This document shows positions 24,002-32,631 of a DNA stretch of 48,202 nucleotides, one piece after another. Each line of letters starts with the position of its first letter. Position 1 is the first letter of the stretch. The stretch spans positions 1 to 48,202 of the forward strand of contig DASZZZ010000014.1 of NCBI GenBank assembly GCA_036260375.1. Reading direction: 5' to 3'. Source of the stretch: DASZZZ01 sp036260375. Its GTDB lineage: Bacteria > Actinomycetota > CADDZG01 > WHSQ01. A program made the translations under genes and the position numbers. The notes beneath the pieces were generated by a model, which saw nothing but the letters and a program-made list of their open reading frames with translations, did no database searches and was not told the origin of the DNA.

Positions 24002-25558
24002 ATGCGCTCCATCGAGGTCGACGTGCTGGTCGTGGGGGGTGGCGCGACGGGCGCCGGCGTCGCCCGCGACGCGGCCATGCGCGGCTACTCCGTCGCGCTC
24101 GCGGAGCGGGGCGACCTCGCGCACGGGACGACCGGGCGCTACCACGGGTTGCTGCACTCCGGCGCTCGCTACGCGGTCAAGGACCCCCGCTCGGCGCGCG
24201 AATGCATCGCCGAGAACCTCGTCCTCCGCCGCATCGCGGCCGACTGCATCGAGGACACGGGGGGCCTGTTCGTGTCGACGCCGGACGACGATCCTTCGTA
24301 CGGCGACGAGCTCGTGCGCGGCTGTGTCGCCGCCGGCATCCCCGTGCGCGAGATGCCGGTCGCCGAGGCGCTCGCGCGCGAGCCGCGCCTCAATCCGCGC
24401 ATCGCGCGCGCGTTCGAGGTGCCCGACGCGGCACTCGATCCGTGGAAGCTCGTGTGGGGCTGCGCGCGCTCGGCGCGCGAGCACGGTGGCGTGATCCTGA
24501 ACTACCACCGCGTGACGTCGGTGCTCCGGTCGGACGGCGCGGTCGTGGGCGCGGTCGCGCGCGACGAACGCGCCGGCGAGGACGTCGAGATCTCGGCGGG
24601 CTTCACGATCAACGCGTCGGGCGCGTGGGCGGCGCAGATCGCGGAGATGGCGGGGTGCGGGGGCATCACCATCCTGCCCGGCAAGGGGATCATGATCGCG
24701 ATGAACCACCGGGTCGTGAACACGGTGGTGAACCGCTGCACGATGCCGGCCGACGGCGACATCATCGTGCCGATCCGAACCGTCAGCGTCATCGGCACGA
24801 CCGACGTCGAGGTGACCGACCCCGACGAGCTCGACGTCACTCAGGACGAGGTCGACCGCATGCTGGAGGACGGCGAGCGCCTCGTGCCCGGGTTCCGGTC
24901 GGGGCGCGCGCTGCGCGTGTGGGCCGGCGTGCGCCCGCTCTTCAAGGACGACCGCGCCGAGGTAGCGAGCACGCGCGACGTGAGCCGCTCGCACGCGCTC
25001 GTCGACCATCGCGCGCGCGACGGCGTCGACCGATTCCTGACGATCACCGGGGGCAAGGCGACGACGTTTCGCCGCATGGCGCAGGACGTCGTCGACGCGA
25101 TGTGCGCGCAGCTCGGCGACGACCCTCCATGCCGGACCCACGAGGAGCCGCTGCCCGACTCCGGCGACGGACGCTTCTACTGGATCGGCGCGCGGCTCGC
25201 GGCGCGCGAGGAGGCCGCGCCAGACGACCAGCTGATCTGCGAGTGCGAGCTGATCGGACGCCGGCGTCTGGAGCGCGCGATCGCCGAGCGCGACACGGTC
25301 GACCTCGACGACATCCGCCGCACCTTGCGGCTCGGGATGGGGCCCTGCCAGGGCGGCTTCTGCATCTACCGCGCGACCGGCGTGCTGCACGCGCTCGAAA
25401 ACCTCGACGCCGCGACCGCCAACCGCGCGCTGCTCGACTTCCTCCAGGAGCGGTGGAAGGGCGTGCGCCCGATCCTCTACGGCGACCAGCTGCGCCAGGC
25501 GCGCATCGACGACTGGATCTTCCAGGGCGTGCTCGACGTCGAGCACCTGCCGTCGTGA
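24002..25558 (+). CDS. glpA: Glycerol-3-phosphate dehydrogenase subunit A
   Basis: This is the FAD-binding catalytic subunit that oxidises glycerol-3-phosphate to DHAP. The 518-residue product begins with the dinucleotide fold VLVVGGGATGAGVARDAAMRG (about 9-29), has GRYHGLLHSGARY near 50 and a C-terminal BFD-like [2Fe-2S] domain with Cys in LICECE and GPCQGGFC (about 415-460). That extra domain and the glpB-glpC neighbours mark the GlpABC (anaerobic-type) enzyme rather than GlpD. A TACGGT hexamer is immediately upstream of ATG 24002, one base away, too close to place the transcription start before the ATG, so the exact promoter is unclear. Its stop overlaps glpB. Confidence 0.93.
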   Translation: MRSIEVDVLVVGGGATGAGVARDAAMRGYSVALAERGDLAHGTTGRYHGLLHSGARYAVKDPRSARECIAENLVLRRIAADCIEDTGGLFVSTPDDDPSYGDELVRGCVAAGIPVREMPVAEALAREPRLNPRIARAFEVPDAALDPWKLVWGCARSAREHGGVILNYHRVTSVLRSDGAVVGAVARDERAGEDVEISAGFTINASGAWAAQIAEMAGCGGITILPGKGIMIAMNHRVVNTVVNRCTMPADGDIIVPIRTVSVIGTTDVEVTDPDELDVTQDEVDRMLEDGERLVPGFRSGRALRVWAGVRPLFKDDRAEVASTRDVSRSHALVDHRARDGVDRFLTITGGKATTFRRMAQDVVDAMCAQLGDDPPCRTHEEPLPDSGDGRFYWIGARLAAREEAAPDDQLICECELIGRRRLERAIAERDTVDLDDIRRTLRLGMGPCQGGFCIYRATGVLHALENLDAATANRALLDFLQERWKGVRPILYGDQLRQARIDDWIFQGVLDVEHLPS

Positions 25559-26793
25559 CGCTCGACGCGGTCGTCGTGGGGGCCGGGCTCGCGGGTCTGA
25601 CCGCGGGCCTCCGTCTCGCGGACGGCGGCGCGCGCGTGGCGGTCGTGGCGCGCGGCGTCGGGTCATTGCACGTGCGCGGCGGCGCGCTCGACGTCCTCGG
25701 CTACGACCCGGAGCGCGTCGAGCGTCCCGGCGAGCGCGTCGCGGCGCTCGCGGCGGCGCGACCCGAGCATCCCTACGCCTGCGTCGCGTCCGGCGCGCTC
25801 GAGCGCGCGCACGAGTGGTGGATCGAGCGCATGGCGACGCTGCGCTACGCGGGCGGCCTCGCGCGCAACATGCTGCTTCCGACGGCGGTGGGCGCGCTGC
25901 GGCCGGCCGCGTACGCGCCGGCCACGATGACGGCGGGCGACGCGCCGACGCGCGTAGCGATCGTCGGGCTCGGGCGCCTCAAGGACTTCTATCCCGCGTA
26001 CCTGGCGGCGAACCTGCGAGCCGGCGGCGTCGACGCGTGCGCGTCGACGATCGACCCCGCGGCCGGGACGTCGGCCGACGTGCAGCCGCACGCCTACGCG
26101 CGCGCGTTCGAGCAGGCCTCGGTGCGCGACGCCGTCGAGCGGGCGCTCGACGGCCGTCTCGGCGACGCCGACGCCGTCGGGTTCCCGGCGGTGCTCGGCG
26201 TCGACTCGTGGGACGAGGTCCATTCCGACCTCGAGCGGCGCCTGGGGCGGCCCGTGTTCGAGATCCCGACGCTGCCCCCGTCGGTCCCCGGCATCCGCGT
26301 CTACCGCGCGCTGACGCGCGCGCTGCGCGGCGCGGGCGCGCGCGTCGTGCTCGGCTCCGAGGCGCGCGGCGCGGTCGCGCCGGGGCGCCGCGCCCGCGGA
26401 GTCGTAGTGCACGCGTCGGGCCACGCGCGCCCGCTGCGCGCCGGCGCGGTGGTGCTGGCGACCGGCGGCGTCGCGGGGCGGGGCATCGAGATGGACTCGC
26501 GCTGGCGGCTGCACGAGACCGCGCTCGGCCTGCCCGTCGCGTGGGCGCCGGAGCCGGGGGAGGAACGGTTTCGCGCGGGCTACTTCGAGTCGCACCCGGC
26601 GGCGCGCGCCGGCATCGCGGTCGACCGCTCGCTGCGCCCCGTAGACGCCGCCGGGGACGTGCTGCACGACGACGTCTTCGTCGCCGGCGCCGCGCTCGGC
26701 GGCGCGGAGCCGTGGAAGGAGAAGTCGGGGGCCGGCATCGACGTGACCACGGGATGGGCGGCGGCCGAATCCGTGCTCGGGAGGGACGCGTGA
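25555..26793 (+). CDS. glpB: Glycerol-3-phosphate dehydrogenase subunit B
   Basis: The 412-residue second subunit is an FAD/FMN-binding protein with an N-terminal Rossmann motif VVVGAGLAGLTAGLRLADGG (about 6-25) and the GlpB features MTAGDAP, VGLGRLKDFYPAYLAANL (about 138-155) and VLATGGVAGRGIEMD near 300. The C-terminus AGAALGGAEPWKEKSGAGI closes the FAD site. It works with GlpA on the cytoplasmic face and passes electrons to GlpC. GTG 25555 overlaps the glpA stop and the stop overlaps glpC, so the complex is made stoichiometrically. Confidence 0.9.
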   Translation: MTLDAVVVGAGLAGLTAGLRLADGGARVAVVARGVGSLHVRGGALDVLGYDPERVERPGERVAALAAARPEHPYACVASGALERAHEWWIERMATLRYAGGLARNMLLPTAVGALRPAAYAPATMTAGDAPTRVAIVGLGRLKDFYPAYLAANLRAGGVDACASTIDPAAGTSADVQPHAYARAFEQASVRDAVERALDGRLGDADAVGFPAVLGVDSWDEVHSDLERRLGRPVFEIPTLPPSVPGIRVYRALTRALRGAGARVVLGSEARGAVAPGRRARGVVVHASGHARPLRAGAVVLATGGVAGRGIEMDSRWRLHETALGLPVAWAPEPGEERFRAGYFESHPAARAGIAVDRSLRPVDAAGDVLHDDVFVAGAALGGAEPWKEKSGAGIDVTTGWAAAESVLGRDA

Positions 26794-28028
26794 CGGAGCT
26801 CGTCAGGGAGTCGCTCGACCACTGCGTGAAGTGCACCATCTGCGAGACGTTCTGCCCCGTGTCGAACGCGACCCCGCTGTTCCCCGGGCCCAAGTACGTC
26901 GGTCCGCAGGCGGAGCGCTTCCGCGCCGGCGACGTGTCGCCCGACGCGTCGCTCGACTACTGCTCGGGCTGCGGCATCTGCACGCAAGTGTGCCCGCACG
27001 GCGTGAAGATCGCCGAGATCAACACGCGGGCGCGGGCGCACCTCAAGGAGACCACCGGCTTCCCGTTGCGCGACCGGCTCATCGCGCGGCCCGACGTCGC
27101 GGGACGGCTCGGCACCCCGGTCGCGCCGGTCGCGAACTGGATGCTGCGGAACCGCGCCGCGCGCTGGGCGTTGGAGCGCGCCCTGCGCATCGACCGCCGC
27201 GCGCCGATGCCGCGCTTCTCGGGCCGCACGTTTCGCGCGTGGGCGCGCCGGCACCGTCCCACGGGCGAGCGCGCGGTCGTCTACTTCCACGGCTGCAACA
27301 CGAACTACTTCGAGCCGCGCCTCGGCGAGATGACCGTCGCGGTGCTCGAGCACAACGGCGTCGGAGTGATCGTGCCGGAGCAGTCGTGCTGTGGCCTGCC
27401 GCTGCAGTCCAACGGGCTCTTCGACGACGCGCGTCGCTACGTCCAGCGCCTCGCCGCGGCGCTCGCGCCGTACGCGCGCCGCGGCTACGACATCGTGTCG
27501 ACGTCGACGAGCTGCGGGCTCATGCTCAAGCGCGAGGCGCGCGAGATCCTGGCGCTGGAGGACGACGACGACCTCCGTCTCGTGGGCGAGCGAGTCTACG
27601 ACGTGTGCGAGTTCCTCGCCGGCCTCCACGAGCGCGGCGAGCTGCGCACCGACTTCCGGCGCGTCGAGCTCACCGTCCCGTACCACGCGCCGTGCCAGCA
27701 GCGCGGCCACGGCGTCGGCAGCCCGGCCCTCGATCTGTTCGCGCTCGTCCCGGGGCTGCGTGTGGTCGAGCAGGAGGCGGAGTGCTGCGGCATCGCGGGG
27801 ACGTACGGGCTCAAGAAGGACAAGTACGACGTCGCGATGGCCGTCGGCGCGCCGCTGTTCCGCGCCATCCGGGCGTCGTCGCCGGACGTGTGCGCGTGCG
27901 ACAGCGAGACGTGCCGGTGGCAGATCGTGCACGCCACCGGCGTGCCGTCGGTGCACCCGATCGAGGTCCTGCACCGCGCCTACGGTCTCGGCGACGGCGA
28001 GAGGCCGCCGGACGGCGCCGCACAGTAG
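26790..28028 (+). CDS. glpC: Glycerol-3-phosphate dehydrogenase subunit C
   Basis: The 412-residue membrane-associated iron-sulfur subunit hands electrons to quinone. Two ferredoxin motifs CxxCxxCxxxCP are present: CVKCTICETFCP (about 12-23) and CSGCGICTQVCP (about 58-69). Two CCG domains follow: CNTNY ... CCGLPLQSNG (about 170-210) and CCGIAGTYG (about 332-340). All expected cysteines are there. The GTG start shares GTGA with the glpB stop. With GlpA and GlpB it forms the respiratory dehydrogenase; in actinobacteria this form is not limited to anaerobic growth. Confidence 0.93.
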   Translation: MTELVRESLDHCVKCTICETFCPVSNATPLFPGPKYVGPQAERFRAGDVSPDASLDYCSGCGICTQVCPHGVKIAEINTRARAHLKETTGFPLRDRLIARPDVAGRLGTPVAPVANWMLRNRAARWALERALRIDRRAPMPRFSGRTFRAWARRHRPTGERAVVYFHGCNTNYFEPRLGEMTVAVLEHNGVGVIVPEQSCCGLPLQSNGLFDDARRYVQRLAAALAPYARRGYDIVSTSTSCGLMLKREAREILALEDDDDLRLVGERVYDVCEFLAGLHERGELRTDFRRVELTVPYHAPCQQRGHGVGSPALDLFALVPGLRVVEQEAECCGIAGTYGLKKDKYDVAMAVGAPLFRAIRASSPDVCACDSETCRWQIVHATGVPSVHPIEVLHRAYGLGDGERPPDGAAQ

Positions 28029-28031
28029 AGT
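28026..28031 (+). promoter_or_regulatory. -10 hexamer TAGAGT before a tiny leaderless ORF
   Basis: TAGAGT overlaps the glpC stop and is followed by seven bases and GTG 28039. It probably starts the pgsA transcript. Confidence 0.45.
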
Positions 28032-28038
28032 CCCCACC

Positions 28039-28116
28039 GTGACCCGGCTCCCGCGCGCGCCCGCGCGACCGTCCCCGGCGCGGCGCGCCGGCGCCGCCCG
28101 CAAGGGCTCGCCGTGA
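28039..28116 (+). CDS. Possible 25-residue leaderless leader peptide overlapping pgsA
   Basis: GTG 28039 lies seven bases after TAGAGT and opens a 25-codon Arg/Pro/Ala-rich ORF whose stop TGA overlaps the pgsA start as GTGA. The composition is what random GC-rich DNA gives, so translation is unproven, but the start spacing and the 4-base overlap both match patterns of real genes in this window. Confidence 0.35.
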   Translation: MTRLPRAPARPSPARRAGAARKGSP

Positions 28117-28685
28117 CGCGGCCCGCGGGCTCCACCGCGGTGTTGATGCGCATCACCTACCTGCGCATCGTCCTGGTGCCGGCCGTCATGGCGTGCATCC
28201 TCGCGGGCGACGACGTCGACGGCGCGTACGTCACCGGGGCGACCTTGTTCGTCGTCGCCGCGGGGACAGACTTCGTCGACGGGTTCCTCGCACGGCGCTG
28301 GCGCCTGACCACGACGCTCGGGTCGTTCCTCGATACGACCGCCGACAAGCTCCTCGTCTCGGGCGCGCTCGTCGCACTGGTCGCCGTCGGACGGGCGTCG
28401 CCGTGGGCGGCGACGATCGTCGTCGGGCGCGAGCTGCTCATCATGGGTCTGCGCGGCGTCGTCGCGAGCGGCGGCGAGGTCGTCCCTCCGTCGATATGGG
28501 GCAAGCTCAAGGCGACGGTGCAGTTCGTAGCGATCGGTCTCGCGATCGTGCGCGTCGAGGACGAGATCGGCCCCCTCCATCTCGACGAGTACGCGATGCT
28601 CGCGGCCGTCGTCGTCACGATCATGTCGGCGGTCGAGTACCTGTCCCGTTACGCGTCCGCGCTGAAGTCGGACGCGCCGCGATGA
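28113..28685 (+). CDS. pgsA: CDP-alcohol phosphatidyltransferase, likely PgsA
   Basis: The enzyme moves a phosphatidyl group from CDP-diacylglycerol to glycerol-3-phosphate or a related alcohol at the membrane. The 190-residue product has the full CDP-alcohol motif DGx2ARx8Gx3Dx3D in DGFLARRWRLTTTLGSFLD plus TTAD (about 52-74) and about five membrane segments. The PgsA features GRELLIMGLRG (about 109-119) and WGKLKATVQF support phosphatidylglycerophosphate synthase. The GTG start overlaps a tiny upstream ORF; a weaker AAGGG precedes it. The next gene overlaps its stop. Confidence 0.88.
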   Translation: MTRPAGSTAVLMRITYLRIVLVPAVMACILAGDDVDGAYVTGATLFVVAAGTDFVDGFLARRWRLTTTLGSFLDTTADKLLVSGALVALVAVGRASPWAATIVVGRELLIMGLRGVVASGGEVVPPSIWGKLKATVQFVAIGLAIVRVEDEIGPLHLDEYAMLAAVVVTIMSAVEYLSRYASALKSDAPR

Positions 28686-29692
28686 CCGCCCCGCGCGCGT
28701 TCGTCACCGGCGGCTCCGGGGTCGTGGGGCGCGCGCTGGTCGCACATCTCACGTCGGAGGGCCGGGAGGTCGTCGCGCTGGCGCGCTCCGACGCGTCGGC
28801 CGACGCGCTCGCGGCGATGGGCGTCCGCGTCGCGCGCGGCGACGTCACCGACCCAGGCTCGTTCGACGCCGCGCTGCGCGGCTGCGGCGTCGTGTTCCAC
28901 GTCGCCGGCGTGAACGAGTTCTGCGGACGCGACCCGTCGCGCATGTTCGACGTGAACGTGCGCGGCTCGTTGGAGGTCGTGCGCGCGGCGGCGCGCGCCG
29001 GTATCGGCCGCGTCGTCTACACGTCGTCCGCCGCCACGCTCGGCGAGGAGGCGGGCACGACGGGACGAGAGGACTCGCCGCATCGCGGCTGGTTCCTGTC
29101 CGACTACGAGCGCTCGAAGTTCGAGGCCGAGCGCGCGGTGCTGGCCGAGGGCGCGCACCGCGACGTCGACGTCGTCGCGGTCAATCCGTCGTCCGTGCAG
29201 GGGCCGGGACGCGCCGGCGGCACCGGCAGGATCCTCGTCCTCTACTTGCGCGGCAAGCTCAAGGCGTTCGTGCGCACGCGCATCAGCCTCGTCGACGTCG
29301 ACGACTGCGCCCGCGGTCACGCGCTCGCCGAGACGCGCGGCGCGCCGGGGGAGCGCTACGTGCTCAACGGAGCGACGTTGCCGGTCGAGGACGCGCTGGC
29401 GATCGTGGCGCGCGTCACCGGCGTGCACCACCGGCCGCGCCTGGTGCCGGGGCGCGTCGCGCTCGCCGCGGCGGCCGCGATCGAGGGGGCCGCGCGCGTG
29501 CGCGGCCGCACGCCCTCGGTGTGCCGCGCGATGGTCCGCACGATGCTGCACGGACACGCGTACGACGGCTCGCGGGCGACGCGGGCGCTCGGCCTCGCGT
29601 ACACGCCTGTCGAGGAGACTCTGCGGCGCACGGTCGAGTGGCTCGTCGCGCACGGGCACGTGCCGGCGCACGACTCCCGTCGCGCCGCGTGA
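28682..29692 (+). CDS. NAD-dependent epimerase/dehydratase family (extended SDR)
   Basis: This 336-residue protein has the Rossmann motif TGGSGVVG (about 9-16), VARGDVTDP, the catalytic YTSSAATLG and YERSK (Tyr and Lys of the SDR active site, about 143-147) and NPSSVQGPGR. It resembles dihydroflavonol-reductase-like or HpnA-type SDRs, which act on sugars, sterols or lipid groups; the substrate is unknown. ATG 28682 overlaps the pgsA stop as ATGA, suggesting a link to lipid or cell-envelope metabolism. Confidence 0.85.
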   Translation: MTAPRAFVTGGSGVVGRALVAHLTSEGREVVALARSDASADALAAMGVRVARGDVTDPGSFDAALRGCGVVFHVAGVNEFCGRDPSRMFDVNVRGSLEVVRAAARAGIGRVVYTSSAATLGEEAGTTGREDSPHRGWFLSDYERSKFEAERAVLAEGAHRDVDVVAVNPSSVQGPGRAGGTGRILVLYLRGKLKAFVRTRISLVDVDDCARGHALAETRGAPGERYVLNGATLPVEDALAIVARVTGVHHRPRLVPGRVALAAAAAIEGAARVRGRTPSVCRAMVRTMLHGHAYDGSRATRALGLAYTPVEETLRRTVEWLVAHGHVPAHDSRRAA

Positions 29693-29710
29693 CGCGCCCG
29701 CGCGGCGCGG

Positions 29711-29971
29711 TCAGCGGCCCGGCGGCGTGTGCTCCTGCCCCTCGCTGAAGCGGCGCTCGACGTCCTTCTCGGGGGTGTCGGGCAGGCGCTCCTGCTCCCC
29801 CTCGCTGAATCGGCCCTTGTGCTCGTGCGGGCGATGGGGCAGCTCCTCCTGGCCCGTGCTGAAGCGTCCCTCGCGCTCGTCCTCGGGCGTGTCGGGAAGC
29901 CGCTCCTGGCCCTCGTCGAAACCGTCGTGCGGCTGCTCCGGAGACGCCGGACGGTCGTGGGTCACGGTCAT
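29711..29971 (-). CDS. Short acidic repeat protein, FSEGQE...LPDTPE repeats
   Basis: The 86-residue hydrophilic protein has no hydrophobic core. After a 17-residue head it has four tandem units (residues 18-36, 37-54, 55-74, 75-86) with consensus FSEGQERLPDTPE plus a charged linker; the last unit is cut short. Similar short repeat proteins occur in actinobacteria without known function; it is probably disordered. ATG 29971 is chosen because GGAAAGG is six bases upstream; ATG 29977 would sit on the binding site. Confidence 0.7.
   Translation of the reverse strand: MTVTHDRPASPEQPHDGFDEGQERLPDTPEDEREGRFSTGQEELPHRPHEHKGRFSEGEQERLPDTPEKDVERRFSEGQEHTPPGR
29714..29920 (-). repeat. Tandem degenerate repeats of about 54-60 bases
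   Basis: Four units inside the repeat protein gene (57, 54, 60 and a partial 36 bases). Reading frame and the TCGCTGAA/GGCGCTCCTG-type blocks are conserved while linkers vary, so the repeats are old and kept for their protein sequence. Confidence 0.75.
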
Positions 29972-30090
29972 CACCATCCTTTCCGCGCCGCTCCGTCGGT
30001 TCGTGCTCCCAGCGGGCTCTGCGGCGCCGCGCGTCGTGACCCGCCATTCCTACCCCGCGCGGTGCGATCGCGTGCGCCCCCGGACGCGCC

Positions 30091-30119
30091 GGCGCCCCCG
30101 GCCGGTGACCGGGGGCGCC
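30091..30119 (-). terminator. Strong hairpin after the LVIVD-repeat gene
   Basis: GGCGCCCCCGG (30091-30101) pairs perfectly with CCGGGGGCGCC (30109-30119) across a seven-base loop. It starts 32 bases after the stop at 30151 on the minus strand. No T-run is present. Confidence 0.6.
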
Positions 30120-30150
30120 GTACGCGTTGCGTGGCTCGACCGCGCTCCGC

Positions 30151-31629
30151 CTAGCGGAGCGGCTCCTGCGTCTGCGCGTTGAGGTACGGCAGCTTCGGAA
30201 GCCGGCCGGCCCTGATCGGGTCGGCGAGCGCGATCACGTCGAGACCCTTCTGAATGTCGTTGCTGAAGATGTGGCCGTTGTACCAGTACGACGACCACGA
30301 TCCGCCCAGGATCAGCTGGGTGTCGCTGAGCGGCCCGCGGTCGAGGAAGCCGATCTCCTTGGGGTTCTGCGCGTTGGTGAAGTCGACCACCGAGACGCCG
30401 CCCTGGTACCACGACTGGACGTAGATGTCCTTGCCCGCGATCGGCAGGAAGTTGCCGTTGTGGGCGACGCAGTTCTCGGTGTTGGACTGCGTGCGGTCGA
30501 TCTTGAAGTAGCTCAGGAACACCGGGTTCGTCGGGTCCGAGATGTCGTAGATCGCGTCCGCGCCGCGCTCCGGGCCGACGGTCGGGTTGCACGTCGGCGC
30601 GCCGCCACCGCCGAGCTCGTCGGTGAAGACGACCTTGCTGCCGTCGTTGGTGAACGTCGCGCTGTGCCAGAAGGCGAAGTTCGAGTCGAAAATCTTCGAC
30701 AGCACCTGCGGGTTCATCGGGTTGGAGATGTCGAGGATGATGCCTTCGCCCATGCACGCGCCGGCGGCGAGGTCGAGCGCCGGGTAGACGGTGATGTCGT
30801 GACAACCGCTCGTGGCGCGGGTATACGAGTCGCCGGGGTAGCCGCCGTCGGGGAAGAGCACCGGCTCCGCCGCCACGTGCGCGAGCTGCGGCGCCGCCAG
30901 CGGGACGGCCACGATCGAGATCTTGTCGTGTGGCGGCTGGCAGTCGGGCTGGTTGGCCGCCGGGGCGTACGACTGGACGTAGAGGAGCACGCGGCCGTTG
31001 GCCTCGTCCGGCACGAGCGTGTGGGTGTGCGAGCCGCAGTCCGTCTCGACCGCGGTGATCATCGACGGGTTCGCCGGGTTCGAGACGTCGAAGATGCGGA
31101 TGCCCTCCCACGACGCCGGGTTCGTGGCGCTCTGCGGGACGTTGTTCTCACATCCCGAGTGGTTGCGCGACGAGTCGGTCGACGTGAACAGCAGGCCCTT
31201 CCACACCGACACGTCGTTCTGCGAGCCGGGGCAGTAGATCTGGCTCACGATGCGCGGGTCGTCGCGCTCGGAGATGTCGGTGATCTGGACGCCGTTGTAG
31301 TTGCCCTGGAACGCGTACTTGCCCCAGAACGCGAGGTCCGAGCCGAACTGCGCCTCGCCCGCGAACGGGCCCGACTTCGGCAGGTTCGCGACGAGATGCA
31401 CGTTGCGGGTGTTGGCCATCTGCCCCGGCGCGAGATTCGCCCCGGAGTCGTCGTAGCCGGCGATCTCCTCGTCGGAGATGCAGTACGAGTGGTCGTGCTC
31501 GTCGGTCTCGCCGGCGTGCGGCGAGCAGTCCTCGGGATGCGCCGCGACCTCGGGCGCCGCCAGCGCGAACGCCGCCGCCATCAGCGACAGCACGACGAGC
31601 AGACGGCCGTGGATACGCCACCGCGTCAT
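30151..31629 (-). CDS. Secreted LVIVD-repeat beta-propeller protein
   Basis: This 492-residue exported protein has a signal peptide (about 1-30, ending EVAAH) and then LVIVD-type repeats with blades such as GVQITDISERDDPRIV, GIRIFDVSNPANPSMI, GIILDISNPMNPQVL, AIYDISDPTNPVFL and GVSVVDFTNAQNPKEI, which fold as a beta-propeller. A His/Asp/Cys-rich N-terminal stretch (HPEDCSPHAGETDEHDH) could bind metal. It probably acts outside the cell or at the wall, in binding rather than catalysis. ATG 31629 follows AAGGAGG. It stands as a single gene with a long leader. Confidence 0.85.
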   Translation of the reverse strand: MTRWRIHGRLLVVLSLMAAAFALAAPEVAAHPEDCSPHAGETDEHDHSYCISDEEIAGYDDSGANLAPGQMANTRNVHLVANLPKSGPFAGEAQFGSDLAFWGKYAFQGNYNGVQITDISERDDPRIVSQIYCPGSQNDVSVWKGLLFTSTDSSRNHSGCENNVPQSATNPASWEGIRIFDVSNPANPSMITAVETDCGSHTHTLVPDEANGRVLLYVQSYAPAANQPDCQPPHDKISIVAVPLAAPQLAHVAAEPVLFPDGGYPGDSYTRATSGCHDITVYPALDLAAGACMGEGIILDISNPMNPQVLSKIFDSNFAFWHSATFTNDGSKVVFTDELGGGGAPTCNPTVGPERGADAIYDISDPTNPVFLSYFKIDRTQSNTENCVAHNGNFLPIAGKDIYVQSWYQGGVSVVDFTNAQNPKEIGFLDRGPLSDTQLILGGSWSSYWYNGHIFSNDIQKGLDVIALADPIRAGRLPKLPYLNAQTQEPLR

Positions 31630-31810
31630 ACAACCTCCTTCACTCGAGCTCCTCCGCCCGCACTGGGGGTCGGGCCCCGCGAAGAGAGGTCGTGCGCGGG
31701 TGGGGTCCCGGCGGGGCGCGCGGCGCAGCGACGACGACACGAACGCGGAACCCCCCGACCGGAACGCCCCCGGTCCTCTCGACCTTGGACGCGCCCACAG
31801 GTGCTCAGCC

Positions 31811-31816
31811 CTTATA
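31811..31816 (-). promoter_or_regulatory. Possible -10 (TATAAG) for the LVIVD-repeat gene
   Basis: TATAAG on the minus strand, with a weak TAGTCA 17 bases upstream, lies in the 247-base gap before the start at 31629. It would give a leader of about 175 bases. Nothing else is seen in this gap. Confidence 0.35.
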
Positions 31817-31876
31817 TCGCACCGGGCGGGCGCTGACTAGGTACTTGGGGCTAGGCCGTCGCGGTCGGCCGCGCGC

Positions 31877-32605
31877 CTAGGGGCGCTGGCAGCGCCAGAT
31901 CGACAGGCGCCACAGCATGCGGCTGCCCCGTCGCCGCAGCGACAGCAACCCCTGCTGCACGAGACGGGCGACCGCCTTGGACCCGGCGACGATGTGGCCC
32001 GGCAGCGGGAACTCGCGCTGCGCGACGAGCTCCAGGTTCGACGCGCCGAACACGCGCCGGGCGACCTCGAGCACGCGCGTCTCGGCCTGGATCGTGCCCG
32101 TCGGCAGGTAGAGGCGCCCGCCGGGCGCGAGCGAGTCGCCGAGGTCCTGCAGCATCGCGGTCGGCAGCTCGGCTCCCGTCGGCCCGCCGCTCCGTCCGTC
32201 GGGGAACCAGCCCGTGAGCTCCGCGATCGGGTCGGGGATGCCCGAGACGTCGCCGATGACGACGTCGGCGCTCACGTCGCGCACGGGCTCGAGCAGGTTG
32301 CCGGCGCGGAACTCGACGCGGTCGTCGAGGCCGAGGGCCCGGGCGTTGGCGCGTGCGGCCTCGACCGCCTCGGACGACGCGTCGCACCCGTAGACGCGCC
32401 CGGCCCCCAGGCGGGCCGCGACGAACGACAGGACGCCGCTGCCGCACCCGACGTCGATGACGGTCTCGCCGGGACGGATCTCGAGCGCGTCCGCGAGCAC
32501 GGCGCTGGTGCTGCTCGGCGCGAACACCAGCGGCGTCAGCGTCAGCGGGAACGGCCCGGTGCGGCCCTTCCACTCCAACGTGCGTGTCTCCTGCTCGGCG
32601 CCCAT
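31877..32605 (-). CDS. SAM-dependent methyltransferase
   Basis: The 242-residue class I methyltransferase has motif I VIDVGCGSGVLSFVAARLG (about 49-67), motif II acid in VYGCDASSEAVEAARANA and motif IV VVIGDVSGI. The layout is near PrmA or 50S L11-type methyltransferases, though the (N/D)PPY signature of N-methylation is replaced by GDVSGIPDP, so the target is unclear. GGAGGAAGG lies before ATG 32605. Confidence 0.8.
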   Translation of the reverse strand: MGAEQETRTLEWKGRTGPFPLTLTPLVFAPSSTSAVLADALEIRPGETVIDVGCGSGVLSFVAARLGAGRVYGCDASSEAVEAARANARALGLDDRVEFRAGNLLEPVRDVSADVVIGDVSGIPDPIAELTGWFPDGRSGGPTGAELPTAMLQDLGDSLAPGGRLYLPTGTIQAETRVLEVARRVFGASNLELVAQREFPLPGHIVAGSKAVARLVQQGLLSLRRRGSRMLWRLSIWRCQRP

Positions 32606-32631
32606 GTCCTTCCTCCCGGCTGCCGCCTCCG

